From the NCBI GenBank assembly GCA_002104945.1, contig MCFH01000089.1:1-64000 (forward strand): a stretch of DNA of 64,000 nucleotides. The letters are read 5' to 3'. Position numbers and translations under genes: made by a program. The notes beneath the pieces were generated by a model. It was not told the DNA's origin. It saw nothing but the letters and a program-made list of their open reading frames with translations, and made no database searches. Within the stretch, counting starts at the first letter, position 1, and the number at the start of each line of letters is the position of its first letter. Origin of the DNA: Piromyces finnis (taxonomy: Eukaryota; Neocallimastigomycota; Neocallimastigomycetes; Neocallimastigales; Neocallimastigaceae). Positions 51,966 through 63,578 of this stretch are shown here, in pieces.

Positions 51966-54900
51966 ATGAATACGACATACAGCGCCTTCCATCATCACCA
52001 ATAATACAGATTATTTAACAAAATTTATCGATAAATACAATGTATTTGCAAATATTGATAAACTGTTCGTAAAAAAAATCTATGATATAAAAGAATTTTT
52101 GGAAAAAACTATTCCGGAATTAAATCATTTGACCATTTCCATACCAGATACCAATTATGATCAATTGATGGTGAAAAAAGACTATTATTATATATCATTG
52201 ATTCAAGAGCCTTACGAAATAAAAATACCTGCACCTATTGATGGCGTATTTATAGTGGATGGTGTTGAAAAAGTTATTATATCACAGGAAATATTTTGTA
52301 CACCCTGTTTCATTTATAAAGATGATTGTATAGATACAAAGAATGTAATCAGTATGGGAAATTCCAATCGTTGGAAATGTTTACCGATTATAATTATATC
52401 AAGTATTTAAAAAGAGTGCTTGCTGAAAATGATCAAAATCTTCAATTAAAAATGTTCATACAAATTTTGATATCTATTATACCTTTTCAAATGAAGACCG
52501 CCAAAAAAAGCTTTCGAAAGTTAAAAGACATATTTATTTGGACATACGAGTTTATTTTTCTTTATTTTTTCAGTATTTGCGTGTAAAAGGAATTAAATCT
52601 CACCAAAAACAAAATATTTCTCTGTTGTATATTCTTCACTATTTAAAACCGGAATTATCATTGAGTGAAATAAAGAATATTATCATTTCTACAGTTATTG
52701 GAAAGAATCTGCCAAAAAACATCGATATTATTATTCCGGAAGCATTACCGGAAGATACATTCGAAAGCATTATTTCTCATCGAAAGGAGTCAAAAGACGA
52801 AATAATAACTGTAATTAACAAAATAATAGATAGTTATTTTACTCCTGACTCGCTCCATCCTGTTGTTGATAATGAATCGGAAAATAAATCAGATTACAAT
52901 AATACTAAATTTTATACTTATTTGTCCATGGCAAGAGCTTTCTTTTGTGATACAAAAGAACATTATAATAATCGCATTGATACTTTCCCATACTCGATGT
53001 ATCGTTTTATTAAGTATTACGCGTTGGAAAATAAAAAAGTACCATTAAATAAATTCGTAAAAGATTTAAACTTTAAATTATTTAGCAATGTTAAGACAGG
53101 AATAGTTCGTTCTTACTTTAAAGATTATTCGGCAATCGCTGTACAAACCCTTAGCAAACGATCTTACTATGATAAATTGTCACATTTAAGGAGAGTTCAA
53201 ATTCCGATTAATACGGAAAGTGAAAATTCGGAATTGAGAATGTCTTATGATTATGGATATTTTTGTCCTTTTGAAACACCGGAATCTAAAGATGTAGGCC
53301 TTGTAAAATATTTTGGATTATCGGTATTGGTAGCTCCGGACTTTTCAATAGACAAAGCAATTTTACGCTCTTTCATTAATGATCACATGAATACTTGTTC
53401 AAAAGACTTACTGGAATATCCTGTATTATTGAATAGTAGGTTCATTGGTTTCACTTCCATTGACTTTGTCGAACATACCTACAAAGAATTGAAATTAACT
53501 TATCCATTTATTAGTTGCTTATTTGATAATGCTGCATTCTATTTATTTACGGATGAAGGAAGAATTATGAGACCGTTAAAAGTGTTAAAAAATGAAATTG
53601 AAATAGGCGTAAGATTTATTGATATTTCTGAATACAAATGTAATACTGAATATGTATATGAAGAAATAGATCCCAATTTTGTATTTGGTCTAATCAGCGC
53701 GCTTTCACCCTTTCCAGGAAACAATCATGTTCCAAGATTAACATTTCAAGCCGGTATGACAAAGCAATGTATGTCAAATGATAGTACGATATTTCAATTT
53801 AATGATAATTCAAGGAAATTAATTAATGCCCAACGTCCATTTTGTATGACTAAATTAGAATCTATTTTATCACGCAGACTTTGTCATTATCAACCTTTGA
53901 ATATTTTATTTAATGCTACCAATTATACCTTGAATAATTTATTTAATTTATTTACAAACATTGATGATGAAAATAATGGTAATGAATTTGAAATCAACGG
54001 TTTTAAAGAAAATAATAAAAAATATTTAGATGAAATTATAAAGGGTAATAATTTTGAAAGAAATATACAGATAAATAATGAAGAATTCAGAAATCGAATT
54101 AACCTTCTTACAAATATAAATATTGAAAAAGATGAAAATAACAGGAATAGTAATTCAACGACAACATCATCAACAATAACAAATAATAATACTTATCATA
54201 GATTTGGTGGTCAAAATGCAGTGGTAGCTATTATGGCATTTGGAAATAATCAAGAAGATAGTGTTATATTCAATGCCAAAAGTATAGAAAATGGTTTGTT
54301 TAGTAATATTAAATATAGATATCAATATATCTCCTACAATATTAAAGAAGAGATATTATTGAATATAAATGAAAATTACGAGAATGGATTGCCAAAACCA
54401 AATACACCGATTGCACAAGATTCATCGTGTTCCAATGAAATAATTTTTAAGAAATATAATCTTGTAAAGAATGAAGTTGAAGATATAGAAAATATTTTTA
54501 GAAAACCTGTTATTGTTGAGCACAGCAGTTTGTTTATTAAAGATGATATATGTTATTGTTGCGTGGAGGTACGCCATATGTATAAACCACAACAAGGAGA
54601 TAAGTTTGCTAGTCGCTATGCTCAAAAGGGAGTCATTGGTTCAATATTACCAGAAGATGTATTACCTAGAACAGAATATGGCATAATACCAGATATCATT
54701 GTTAATCCACATGCTTTTCCATCTAGAATGACAGTTGGTCATTTGATCGAAATGTACGTCGGTAAATGTATGGTGATTGATCCTCAAAAATTTGGAACGT
54801 TTTTTGATGCTTCCATAGAAAGTGATGATATAAAAAACTTCCGTTCAACATTCATTAAAAGTGGAATACCTATCATGGAAAAAATGATTGATCCAAAAAC

Positions 54901-55291
54901 AGAAATGAATATAGGATCCGCATTTGTAGGTGTTTGCTACTATACAGCTTTACAACATCAAGTGGAAGAAAAAATGTTTTATCGTATTACCGGAAATGTT
55001 AATTCTATTAGTAAGCAACCAACTGAAGGAAAGGCTAATAATGGTGGACTAAGAATAGGTGAAATGGAAAAGGACGCTTTAGTAGCACACGGTGCTAATG
55101 CAATATTAAAAGATATGTTTCGAAATAACACTGACATTATGGAAATTAAATATTGTACTACTTGTCATTCAATAAGTACATCCGAAAAATGTTGCAATTC
55201 AGAAACAAAATCTCTAACAATTTCAAATAGTTTTAATATCATGAATTCATATTTAAACTCCATTAATATACAAACAACGATGTATGAATGA
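51966..55291 (+). pseudogene. RPB2: RNA polymerase second-largest subunit, 5' third frameshifted, 3' part open
   Basis: About 1100 codons overall. Early part: PAPIDGVFIVDGVEKVIISQE (about 52230-52290) is the protrusion/lobe signature of RPB2. The frame shifts near 52375 and again near 52540, with an earlier break between the ATG at 51966 and 52006. From 52538 a 917-codon frame is uninterrupted: RRVQIPINTESENSELRMSYDYGYFCPFETPESKDVGLVKY (fork), AFGNNQEDSVIFNAKSIENGLF, QQGDKFASRYAQKGVIG (NTP/Mg-site region), PDIIVNPHAFPSRMTVGHLIEM, GGLRIGEMEKDALVAHGA and a C-terminal zinc site (CTTCHSIS ... CC). An Asn-rich insert lies at about 53940-54200. All core catalytic segments are present, but the N-terminus cannot be made in one piece as read. 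Confidence 0.93.
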
Positions 55292-55869
55292 ATAATATTA
55301 ATAATCAAATTTAATATATTAATAATCAAATTTAGTAATTTAATAATCAAATTTAGTAATTTAATAATCAAATTTAGTAATTTAATATTATATTTTTTAA
55401 AAAATGTATATATTTATTTAATTTTAATTTTTCGTTTTTTTTTTTAAAAAAAATGCAATTGAATTTTTTTTTTTTAACTTTATCATAATAGATTTATGAA
55501 AGCATTGCTTAATAACACAATAAAAAATCATTGACAAATAAATATATATAAATATAATTATAAAAGAAAACTTAAATAATATTATAGTAAAATTTATACA
55601 TATATGTACAATATACAATTTTTATTAATATCATGATTAATAATATTTTATTTATCATATAAAATATAATACATGAATTATTCAACCTATAATATTAATA
55701 TAGTTAAATTTATTTAATTTTGTAATATTTTAATTTTTATAAAAAATAATAAAATATTATTTTTTTTTTCATTATAAATTACTAAAATATTATTAAATAT
55801 ATATATGTATATAATAACAATAACTATATAGTTTCTACTTGATATTATATTTTTATTTAATAAGTAGTT
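55292..55869. other. Convergent spacer with 21-bp tandem repeat
   Basis: 55297-55386 holds four to five tandem copies of AATAATCAAATTTAGTAATTT (first copies slightly divergent), starting right after the RPB2 stop. The rest is A/T-rich. No gene. Confidence 0.85.
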
Positions 55870-57660
55870 TTAATTTAATATTCGATATCCTATAATAGAT
55901 TCAATTGAACGATTTGTATCGGTTGTCATTACATTATTTATCCTGATGTTATATTTTGTTAAATCCATGCGAAAATCTTCTAAACTGTAATTAATAGCTC
56001 TGGTTGAAACATATTGTTTAAACCAATCTTTATATAAAGAATAAAGTTCATCGATAGGAATGGCAAAGGTATCATTTTTATCAATTATATACTTTTCCAA
56101 GAATCGAGCTATATGGTCGCATCTCATAATGAAATGTTTTGTGGCGTGAACTACACTTTGAGGTATCTCCAAATTTGTATAGTCTTTTTGATAATTTTGA
56201 ATCAAAATATGGATTAATGCTTCAGCATAACTTTGAACATGGGAACCTTGCCACATTGTATTGGCATGCTTAATGGAGGTATTGCTAATGTTTTGGGTGG
56301 AGGATAATATTGAAATATTCATCTTGTTCACAAAACGTTGAGTGAAAGGAATTACCAAGATTCTATCAATTAAGGCATTGTCTAAATTAGATATAGTTAA
56401 TTTATCGTTAGTATTGATAATCGGTAATAAGTCAACATAAACAGTTTGTAAATCTTTATATAAAGATCTAGTCTTTATATACCCGACATTTCCTGTAATG
56501 GCTTTAGCATCACCGGTGATATTAATGGATCGAGCATCTGGTTCTTCACATATTGAAATTCTACAATTATTAAGATCCATCATATGAGGACTAGGTTTAT
56601 CGGCACTTGTAGACTTTCCTAGAAATAAGGATACATTTGGAGTGGCAGCATAATCTCCAAGAGCAAGACGTAACATATTGGTAAAAGTAGTTTTACCATT
56701 ACGACCAGATCCGATGAAAAATAGAATGGAACGTAATTTATTACCAAGAGTAAGGGTAGAAGCGATCACCTTCAAAACATATTCTATTAAGTCATCCTCA
56801 ACGAAAATATCTCTTAGAAATTGATAAACTTCTTCCATTTTATCTTTGTTATCATTGTAATAATTGTAATTGGTTGATTTCAGACAAAAGTCATTAGGAC
56901 GTCCAGGACGTGGAGCATTGATACCAAAATCATAAACACAATCTTCGAATCTTAATACATTACCTTTATCAATGCATTTAATAAAATCATTTGTATAAAA
57001 GAAAGTTTCGAGTTGTTCCAAGTGATTGTAAATTATGGTATGATTAGTAAAGAAATTCATTAATTCGTTAGTGATACCATCTAAGGATATATTGTATTCG
57101 AGGCACATGTTCTTAATATTTCCGGTTAAATATAAATTTATTTCTTTAGCTATATCGTAAGAACTAATTGATTCCCATCCATTAAGATTATAGAAAAATT
57201 TATACCATTCTTTGTCACTATATACAAAATATCCCAAATTTAAAATAATAAATATATTGAATATGGAATGATTTGTTAATACGGTTTTAGTGTAATATTT
57301 TTTTATAGTCAATAATCGAGCAATATTTACAACGCGTAATCCGAATTCGTCAATACAACTATAAATTATGTCGATGATGTCATTTTTGAATTTTTTATTT
57401 TCCAAGCCATTATTGTTTCCTTCAATCTTTATATTATTTAATCGTTTATTAAGAATACCAATTTCTACATTTGTCACTGTATTTTTTTCCTCTTCTTTAT
57501 CAACTCTTACATTATATTTCTCTAGGTAATTAGCAATTAAAGCATAAGATTTTGATTTTTTAGTTTCATCATGTTTTAAGAGGATAAATAAAAAGTATAC
57601 AATTGGATGGTATAAGTTAATACCATTTGTATCTATTTCTTGAGTATTTAATGACACCAT
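55870..57660 (-). CDS. D5-type SF3 primase-helicase, helicase part, intact
   Basis: 596 aa, uninterrupted. A D5_N-like region (about 190-300) precedes an SF3 helicase: Walker A GSGRNGKTTF (about 314-323), Walker B/B' region MMDLNNCRISICEEPD (about 355-370), motif C/sensor LLPIINTNDKLTIS (about 405-418) and the arginine-finger region ALIDRILVIPF. The C-terminal part (about 450-596) resembles the D5 winged-helix tail. This family unwinds DNA at the NCLDV replication fork as a hexamer. Full D5 proteins of asfar- and poxviruses are about 785-960 aa with an N-terminal archaeo-eukaryotic primase; I see no primase active site here, so that domain is missing, diverged or encoded elsewhere. Confidence 0.92.
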   Translation of the reverse strand: MVSLNTQEIDTNGINLYHPIVYFLFILLKHDETKKSKSYALIANYLEKYNVRVDKEEEKNTVTNVEIGILNKRLNNIKIEGNNNGLENKKFKNDIIDIIYSCIDEFGLRVVNIARLLTIKKYYTKTVLTNHSIFNIFIILNLGYFVYSDKEWYKFFYNLNGWESISSYDIAKEINLYLTGNIKNMCLEYNISLDGITNELMNFFTNHTIIYNHLEQLETFFYTNDFIKCIDKGNVLRFEDCVYDFGINAPRPGRPNDFCLKSTNYNYYNDNKDKMEEVYQFLRDIFVEDDLIEYVLKVIASTLTLGNKLRSILFFIGSGRNGKTTFTNMLRLALGDYAATPNVSLFLGKSTSADKPSPHMMDLNNCRISICEEPDARSINITGDAKAITGNVGYIKTRSLYKDLQTVYVDLLPIINTNDKLTISNLDNALIDRILVIPFTQRFVNKMNISILSSTQNISNTSIKHANTMWQGSHVQSYAEALIHILIQNYQKDYTNLEIPQSVVHATKHFIMRCDHIARFLEKYIIDKNDTFAIPIDELYSLYKDWFKQYVSTRAINYSLEDFRMDLTKYNIRINNVMTTDTNRSIESIIGYRILN

Positions 57661-58194
57661 TAATAAATTAATATTATTATTAATAAAAACTTTGTAAACT
57701 TAAAATGCAACAAATTATTTTCATTTTAAAAAAAAATTTTTTTTTTTTTTGATAATTAATATATTTAAATTATAAATATATATTATTTTCAATAAAATTT
57801 ACATTAATAACATTATAAATTTAAAGGCAACAATTACTTTTTTAAAAAAAATTACTTAATAATTTATTAATATTAAAATAAAAATAAATAAAATATATGA
57901 AAAAATATAAAATACATGAAATATATACATCTGTATAATTTATGTAATTTACATTATATATTATATATATTAGTTTTTAATTTTAATATATCTGTCTTTA
58001 TTATCTTTATTTTTTATAATATTAATCGCATATTATATTTACATTTAAACATCCAATAATATTAGTGAAATAGATGGATAAATGACGTCATAACTAAAAT
58101 ATTTACAAACATATATTTTTTTTTAGTAATTAAATCAAGTATACTATCTTTTCATTAATATATTAAAAGGGTTAAAAGTGTTGAGCAATTATTA
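57661..58194. other. AT-rich spacer
   Basis: No gene, and no recognisable remnant of the missing primase domain by eye. Poly-A/T and TATA-like runs only. Confidence 0.6.
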
Positions 58195-58779
58195 TTAAAT
58201 AAATTCGTATTTAGTTTTAATTTCATGAGAAAGTGCATCTTTGCTAATTTCAACATTATCGAGTAATATCTCAATAATTTCACGTTTTGAATATTTGTTT
58301 TCTTCAGCATAAGTAATAATGTATTCCTTGTCGTCAATATTTAATGGTAATACAAAGAAATGATAATATTCTGGCAATTTTTGTAGCTTGATATCCTTTT
58401 TAATTTCCTTGTAAGAAATTTCTAAAGCTAATTGAATATTTGGTGTGAATATAATTGGTGCACTTTCAAAGATTTCCTTATTACTAGTATTTTTAAGTGG
58501 TGGTTTGTAACAAAACGTATTACTTAAGTTGCTTGTGATATGAGGTTTTAATGAACTAATAATATCTGAAGGGAATTGGTCGTAATTTGAGTCAGCGAGT
58601 AGTTTGTACATTAATTCAATTGTTTTTGTTAATTTCTTAACAGTAAAAGATTTATCTTTTTCTTTTATTGAAACTTGCTTACTTATCGTATTTAAAACAA
58701 GAGCAATAGCATCTGTAATTGCAGTACGCTTTAGTTCGTTTAATCTCTTTTGAGATAAATTCTTTATAATATCTGACAT
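58195..58779 (-). CDS. Unknown virus-block protein, 194 aa
   Basis: Intact frame starting MSDIIKNLSQKRLNELK. Helical N-terminal half (about 1-85, KKLTKTIELMYKLLADS), a central FESAPIIFTPNIQLALEI segment, and a mixed C-terminal part ending KTKYEFI. No signal peptide, no membrane segment. I do not recognise the family. Its position next to the helicase and polymerase suggests a replication or transcription accessory role, but nothing in the sequence proves it. A (TA)n run (58790-58815) lies directly upstream. Confidence 0.65.
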   Translation of the reverse strand: MSDIIKNLSQKRLNELKRTAITDAIALVLNTISKQVSIKEKDKSFTVKKLTKTIELMYKLLADSNYDQFPSDIISSLKPHITSNLSNTFCYKPPLKNTSNKEIFESAPIIFTPNIQLALEISYKEIKKDIKLQKLPEYYHFFVLPLNIDDKEYIITYAEENKYSKREIIEILLDNVEISKDALSHEIKTKYEFI

Positions 58780-58786
58780 TTCCTTG

Positions 58787-58817
<31 letters not shown>

Positions 58818-59244
58818 TTTTTTGAGCTTTTCTTATTTATTAGTTTTTACAGATAAAAGGAACTTTATTTTCTGATTTCTAATTTATAAATATTAAATAA
58901 AATAATTAAAAATCATTTGTTGTAGATAGAATAACAATGATTTATATACATTTATACATATATGCTATATATATTTTATATGAATGTATATAATGTAATA
59001 ATGTATATTTATGTATTTTTAAATAAAATAATTGATTAATTATTAATTTAAAGTTTTACTCTATATAAAAAAATGCATTTATTAAATACCTATTTATATA
59101 TTTAAAATAAATAGATTAATAAATGAGTAATAATTAATTGATTGATTAAATAATTGATTAAATAATTAACTGTTTGATTGAATATAATATAAAATGATTA
59201 AAACAACAAGTCTCATTTGATAAAAAGTAACTTAAATATATATA
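58780..59244. other. AT-rich divergent spacer
   Basis: (TA)n at 58788-58815 and repeated GATTAAATAATT near 59140-59170. The unknown genes on either side diverge from it. No gene. Confidence 0.6.
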
Positions 59245-59685
59245 ATGAATATAGAATCTTCTAAGATTACTCATCAATTAAAAGGAAACTGTTTCAGTTA
59301 TGATAAAAGTATACATCAGCAAATTCACTATAAATTGTTAAGTACTACTACTGGAAAGTATAATAATTCACTATACATTAATGAATTTATTAACTTTTTG
59401 AAGATTCATGTATTTCAACATAGTGAATCCAATGAAAACGAAAATCGATTCAGTAAATTAAACATTCCTATGCTATATTTAATTTTTATTATTAAAAATT
59501 ATGAATATCCGAACTTCCATTCCAGTGACATTAATAATACTAATTATAGAGATAAAATTAATGAACTTTTAAAAAACATTATAAGAATGGACAAGGATGA
59601 GAGTTACATGGAATATGCTTTTGATATTATACGCTATTTATATATATATAATTTAATTGCTAATGATAAATATATTTCATTATAA
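59245..59685 (+). CDS. Unknown virus-block protein, 146 aa
   Basis: Intact frame MNIESSKITHQLKGNCFSY ... NLIANDKYISL; predicted mostly helical, with IPMLYLIFIIKNYEYPNF in the middle and DESYMEYAFDIIRYLYIYNLI at the end. No known motif recognised. It lies 79 bp upstream of, and co-oriented with, the DNA polymerase. Confidence 0.6.
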   Translation: MNIESSKITHQLKGNCFSYDKSIHQQIHYKLLSTTTGKYNNSLYINEFINFLKIHVFQHSESNENENRFSKLNIPMLYLIFIIKNYEYPNFHSSDINNTNYRDKINELLKNIIRMDKDESYMEYAFDIIRYLYIYNLIANDKYISL

Positions 59686-59764
59686 TTATATAATTATAAT
59701 TGATTTTTTATTTTTAATACATATTTTAGTAAACACATAATTTTATAGAACACATATTTTTATT

Positions 59765-62700
59765 ATGGCATTAACCTGTTTTATCTATAATTGGGAATTA
59801 TTCATTAACGATGATTCTCCCATTATTATCGGATTTGGTTATAACGAAAATAATAATAAAATAGCAATTGTTATTAAAGATTTTCCTTTGTTTAAATATT
59901 CTGAGTCTTTAAATATAAGTTTCAATTATATTAATAATAAAAAAGAAATTTTACAAAAAAAGTTATTGCGTCATTATCTTGATGGGGAAAAGAAAATTTA
60001 TAAAGTGTATTTTAAAAAATATTCGGAATATGCTTCATTTCATTCGACACTGTTTAATGTTGATATAGTGTCATCTTTTCTTTCAACTCAAAATCTAGAT
60101 ACCATTGGATGGGTTTATTCAAATATATATCGAAAAAATGAATCAGAACAATATACCACTTTTAATATGGAATACATCATCAGCTATAAAGATATTCATA
60201 CAAAAAATGTCGACCATTATCCAGATCCTTCCATATTGTCATTTGATATTGAATGTATGTCACACGATTTTGAATCATTTCCAAATTGCTATTTATATAA
60301 TGATTTTATATCTACTATTAGTATTGTATATCATTATAAAGATATTCAAAAAAATATTGCTATTTGTGTAAAATACAAAAACAAAAATAATATAGTAAGT
60401 CAATCACAATTAAATGAAATAGATCCTTCATTCATATCCTTTATAGATATTGAAAAGTTTAATAATTCATGTAAAGATTTTATATTTTTTGATGAGAAAA
60501 TTAAAAATGAAAACAATAATGAAAATTTATTACTTAATAATAATAAAGATGATTCATGTTCTACAGAATTAGGTAAATTAGCTGATATTAAGAGCAATGT
60601 AGTAGTTGCTGAAGAAAATAATAAAGTGAATAATGTAAATAGTAATATAAATGATATAAATGATATAAATGATATAAATGATATAAATGATATAAGTGAT
60701 ATAAATGATATAAATAATTTAAATAATTATGATTCAAGTCATACTAATTTAGTTGACAGAATGATTAATATTAATAAATCTACATCAGTTAGTATGGATA
60801 TAAATGATTCTCTTTTTAGTAATAATATCCCTACTACTACTACTATATTATCTTCTTTTTCTAATAATAATAACAACAATCATATTAAAAATAATAGTAA
60901 TAATGAGGTGGAAAATAGATACAATAGACTAAAAAAAATTTTAAGTAACAATAATTGCACATATAATTCCAGTACTAAAAATAGATTTAATAGGTTAAAA
61001 AATATGATTAATAATAGTTTGAGAAATGAAAATTTGATTAAAAATTCACTAAATTGTACTACAAAGAAAGAAGAAAAAGAAAAGGAAGAAGAAAGTTCTT
61101 TAGAATCTATAGAAGAATTTATTGTGAAACATGAAAAATCTAAAAAAGATAAACTTCTAAAAAGCGATATTTTAAAGGATCCATATGATATTATATTTGT
61201 TGAATCTGAATATGATTTAATTTGCGAGTTTTTTAATCAAATTCGGAAATTAGATCCAGACTTAATTATTGGGTATAATACCTTTGGATTCGATTATAAA
61301 TATTTGGCACAAAGAGCTGGTATGTATTCGATTATTGATCAAAAGAGTTCTCCTTTTAAAGCTAATAGAATTTTAAATATGCCAACAAAATTTATGACTA
61401 TCTCCTCAAGTAATGAAGTTGAACTTAAGATACCGGGTAGAATTGCAATAGATATTTTCAAATATGCCAAATCTTTAAATATGCCATCGGCTAGTTTAAA
61501 TTATGTTTCTGAGCAATTATTAAATAAGCATAAAATTGATTTACCCTACAAAGATATGTTTTATTTGATTTACGAGAACACCGACGACTCTTTGAATAAA
61601 GTGGCGATGTATTGTATTATGGATTCCATCCTAACTCTGGAAATATTTAATGTTTCATATCAATGGATCCAGCTCTTGGAGATTGCTAAAACCTCAAGAA
61701 TCCGTGTGGATGAAGTTTATAAAAATGGTCAGAGTAAAAAGTTTGCAAACTTATTATACAAATATTGCTACGACAATGATATTTGTATAGATATTGATAA
61801 TTCGAACATAGTTAGTTATAAAGGTGCTACTGTTATTGAACCATTATCTGGTGTATACAACTACTGTACTATGCTAGATTTCACAAGTTTATATCCAAGT
61901 GTCATCATTACTCATAATATATGCTATACAACATTAATTAACCCTAATGATATTGGGAATTATTCCGAAGATGAATATCATAAGATTGATATAGGCAATA
62001 AATTATACTATTTTACAAAACGACATGTTGGCATCTTACCTCGAATGATGAAGCTGTTGCTTTCAGAAAGAATTCGTTATAAAAACATGATGAAAAAGGC
62101 ATCTGGTTCAGATTATATTATATACGATAAACGTCAATACGCATTGAAGATACAAGCTAACTCTATTTATGGATGTCTTGGTTCAAGTTCCTTAAAGTAT
62201 TTAAGATTCTTACCAGGTGCTGAATGTACCACAGGAATGGGAAGAAACTACTTGAATAAAACTATTGCCTTAATTTGTGAAAATACCAAATTTAGAGTAA
62301 TTTATGGTGATACAGATTCATGTCTTATTGAATATAAGAAGGATATAGAAAGGGAAAGTAATGGAAAAAATCTTGATACTAAAGATTTTGATGTAAATAA
62401 ATTTATTGAAGATTGCAAATTAGTAGCGGAATATGTTACCAATCAATTACCGGAAGGAATGCATTTAAAATATGAAAACACATTCAAAAGAATGCTAATT
62501 CTATCCAAAAAAAAGTATTGTGGTGTTTTAGCAAATACATCGGAATTGTACATTAAAGGGATAGATATTATTAAAAAAAATACTTGTGTTTTTATTAGAG
62601 ATTATTATAAAATATTTTTATATATGATTCTTTTTGATTATCCGGAAAAGCAGATACGTTATAAAGTATTGGAAATGAAAAATAAATTACTTTCTGGGGA

Positions 62701-63061
62701 TGTACCATTAGAAAAGTTATTAATGAAAATGACCATTGGACCAAAGTATGTAAATAAATCCTATTATGTTTTACTATTTGTTAATAATCATAAAATGTAT
62801 AACTTAGATTACAAAATCGGTGAAAAAATTGATTATATAATTATAGATACCAATTCATTCTCATTTAATAAGAATTCAAAATTATTAGGAGACAAAATGA
62901 TATCTTTAGACTTGTATAAAAATATATGTGAAAAGGCTACTAAAAATAAAAATATTAATAAACCTAAGTTAGATTATCATTATTATTACTACCATTATGT
63001 AGAAACAGGGTTTAAAAGTTTACTAAAAGTTTTGAATACCAATATTAGCGATTTATTATAA
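59765..63061 (+). CDS. Family B DNA polymerase, NCLDV type, intact
   Basis: 1098 aa, uninterrupted. Proofreading exonuclease: Exo I SFDIEC (about 159), Exo II YNTFGFDYKYL (about 503-513), Exo III YCIMDSILT (about 617). Polymerase: motif A LDFTSLYPSVI (about 702-712), motif B RQYALKIQANSIYG (about 790-803), motif C YGDTDS (about 845-850), and a thumb KKKYCG. All catalytic carboxylates are present, so it looks able to copy DNA. Between Exo I and Exo II sits an Asn/Asp/Ser-rich low-complexity insert (about 250-450), partly from a tandem AATGATATA repeat (DIN units) at 60650-60720, probably gained by repeat expansion. It lacks the spacer insertions of protein-primed polymerases, which argues against a linear-plasmid origin. 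Confidence 0.96.
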   Translation: MALTCFIYNWELFINDDSPIIIGFGYNENNNKIAIVIKDFPLFKYSESLNISFNYINNKKEILQKKLLRHYLDGEKKIYKVYFKKYSEYASFHSTLFNVDIVSSFLSTQNLDTIGWVYSNIYRKNESEQYTTFNMEYIISYKDIHTKNVDHYPDPSILSFDIECMSHDFESFPNCYLYNDFISTISIVYHYKDIQKNIAICVKYKNKNNIVSQSQLNEIDPSFISFIDIEKFNNSCKDFIFFDEKIKNENNNENLLLNNNKDDSCSTELGKLADIKSNVVVAEENNKVNNVNSNINDINDINDINDINDISDINDINNLNNYDSSHTNLVDRMININKSTSVSMDINDSLFSNNIPTTTTILSSFSNNNNNNHIKNNSNNEVENRYNRLKKILSNNNCTYNSSTKNRFNRLKNMINNSLRNENLIKNSLNCTTKKEEKEKEEESSLESIEEFIVKHEKSKKDKLLKSDILKDPYDIIFVESEYDLICEFFNQIRKLDPDLIIGYNTFGFDYKYLAQRAGMYSIIDQKSSPFKANRILNMPTKFMTISSSNEVELKIPGRIAIDIFKYAKSLNMPSASLNYVSEQLLNKHKIDLPYKDMFYLIYENTDDSLNKVAMYCIMDSILTLEIFNVSYQWIQLLEIAKTSRIRVDEVYKNGQSKKFANLLYKYCYDNDICIDIDNSNIVSYKGATVIEPLSGVYNYCTMLDFTSLYPSVIITHNICYTTLINPNDIGNYSEDEYHKIDIGNKLYYFTKRHVGILPRMMKLLLSERIRYKNMMKKASGSDYIIYDKRQYALKIQANSIYGCLGSSSLKYLRFLPGAECTTGMGRNYLNKTIALICENTKFRVIYGDTDSCLIEYKKDIERESNGKNLDTKDFDVNKFIEDCKLVAEYVTNQLPEGMHLKYENTFKRMLILSKKKYCGVLANTSELYIKGIDIIKKNTCVFIRDYYKIFLYMILFDYPEKQIRYKVLEMKNKLLSGDVPLEKLLMKMTIGPKYVNKSYYVLLFVNNHKMYNLDYKIGEKIDYIIIDTNSFSFNKNSKLLGDKMISLDLYKNICEKATKNKNINKPKLDYHYYYYHYVETGFKSLLKVLNTNISDLL

Positions 63062-63578
63062 CCCCTAATGAATAAATTTAAAAATAATTACTTTATATTT
63101 TATCTATTAAATTTTATTTATTTAATTATTTAAAATTTTAATATTTTAATAATTTTTTAAAAATTTATTTTTATTTAAATATATACATATATACATGTAT
63201 ATGTTTATAATTTTTAAAATGAAAAAAAAAAGCACACACACAAATAAAATATTTATAAATGTATAATATAATAATAAATAATTATGTAATTTATGTATAA
63301 ATAAAGATTTATTTTATATTTTTTTTTTAAAAAAAAAAAGATAAATATCAATTATTAAATTCCATTTAAAATAAAATAAATTGTATATACAAAATGTTTA
63401 AATTTAATTACTAATATATATAGTGATATAGTATTATTTACATTTATTTAAATAATAATAATGATATTACAAAAATTAAATTTATTTAATTCTATATGAA
63501 AATAAATTTTAAAAAAATCATAATAGAAAACAATAAATTAAATAATGTAATAGGTGAATTACAAGTTAATATATATTA
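63062..63578. other. AT-rich convergent spacer
   Basis: Between the polymerase stop and the RPB1 C-terminal fragment; poly-A/T and ATACATATATAC runs, a short (CA)n at 63232-63243. No gene. Confidence 0.6.
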
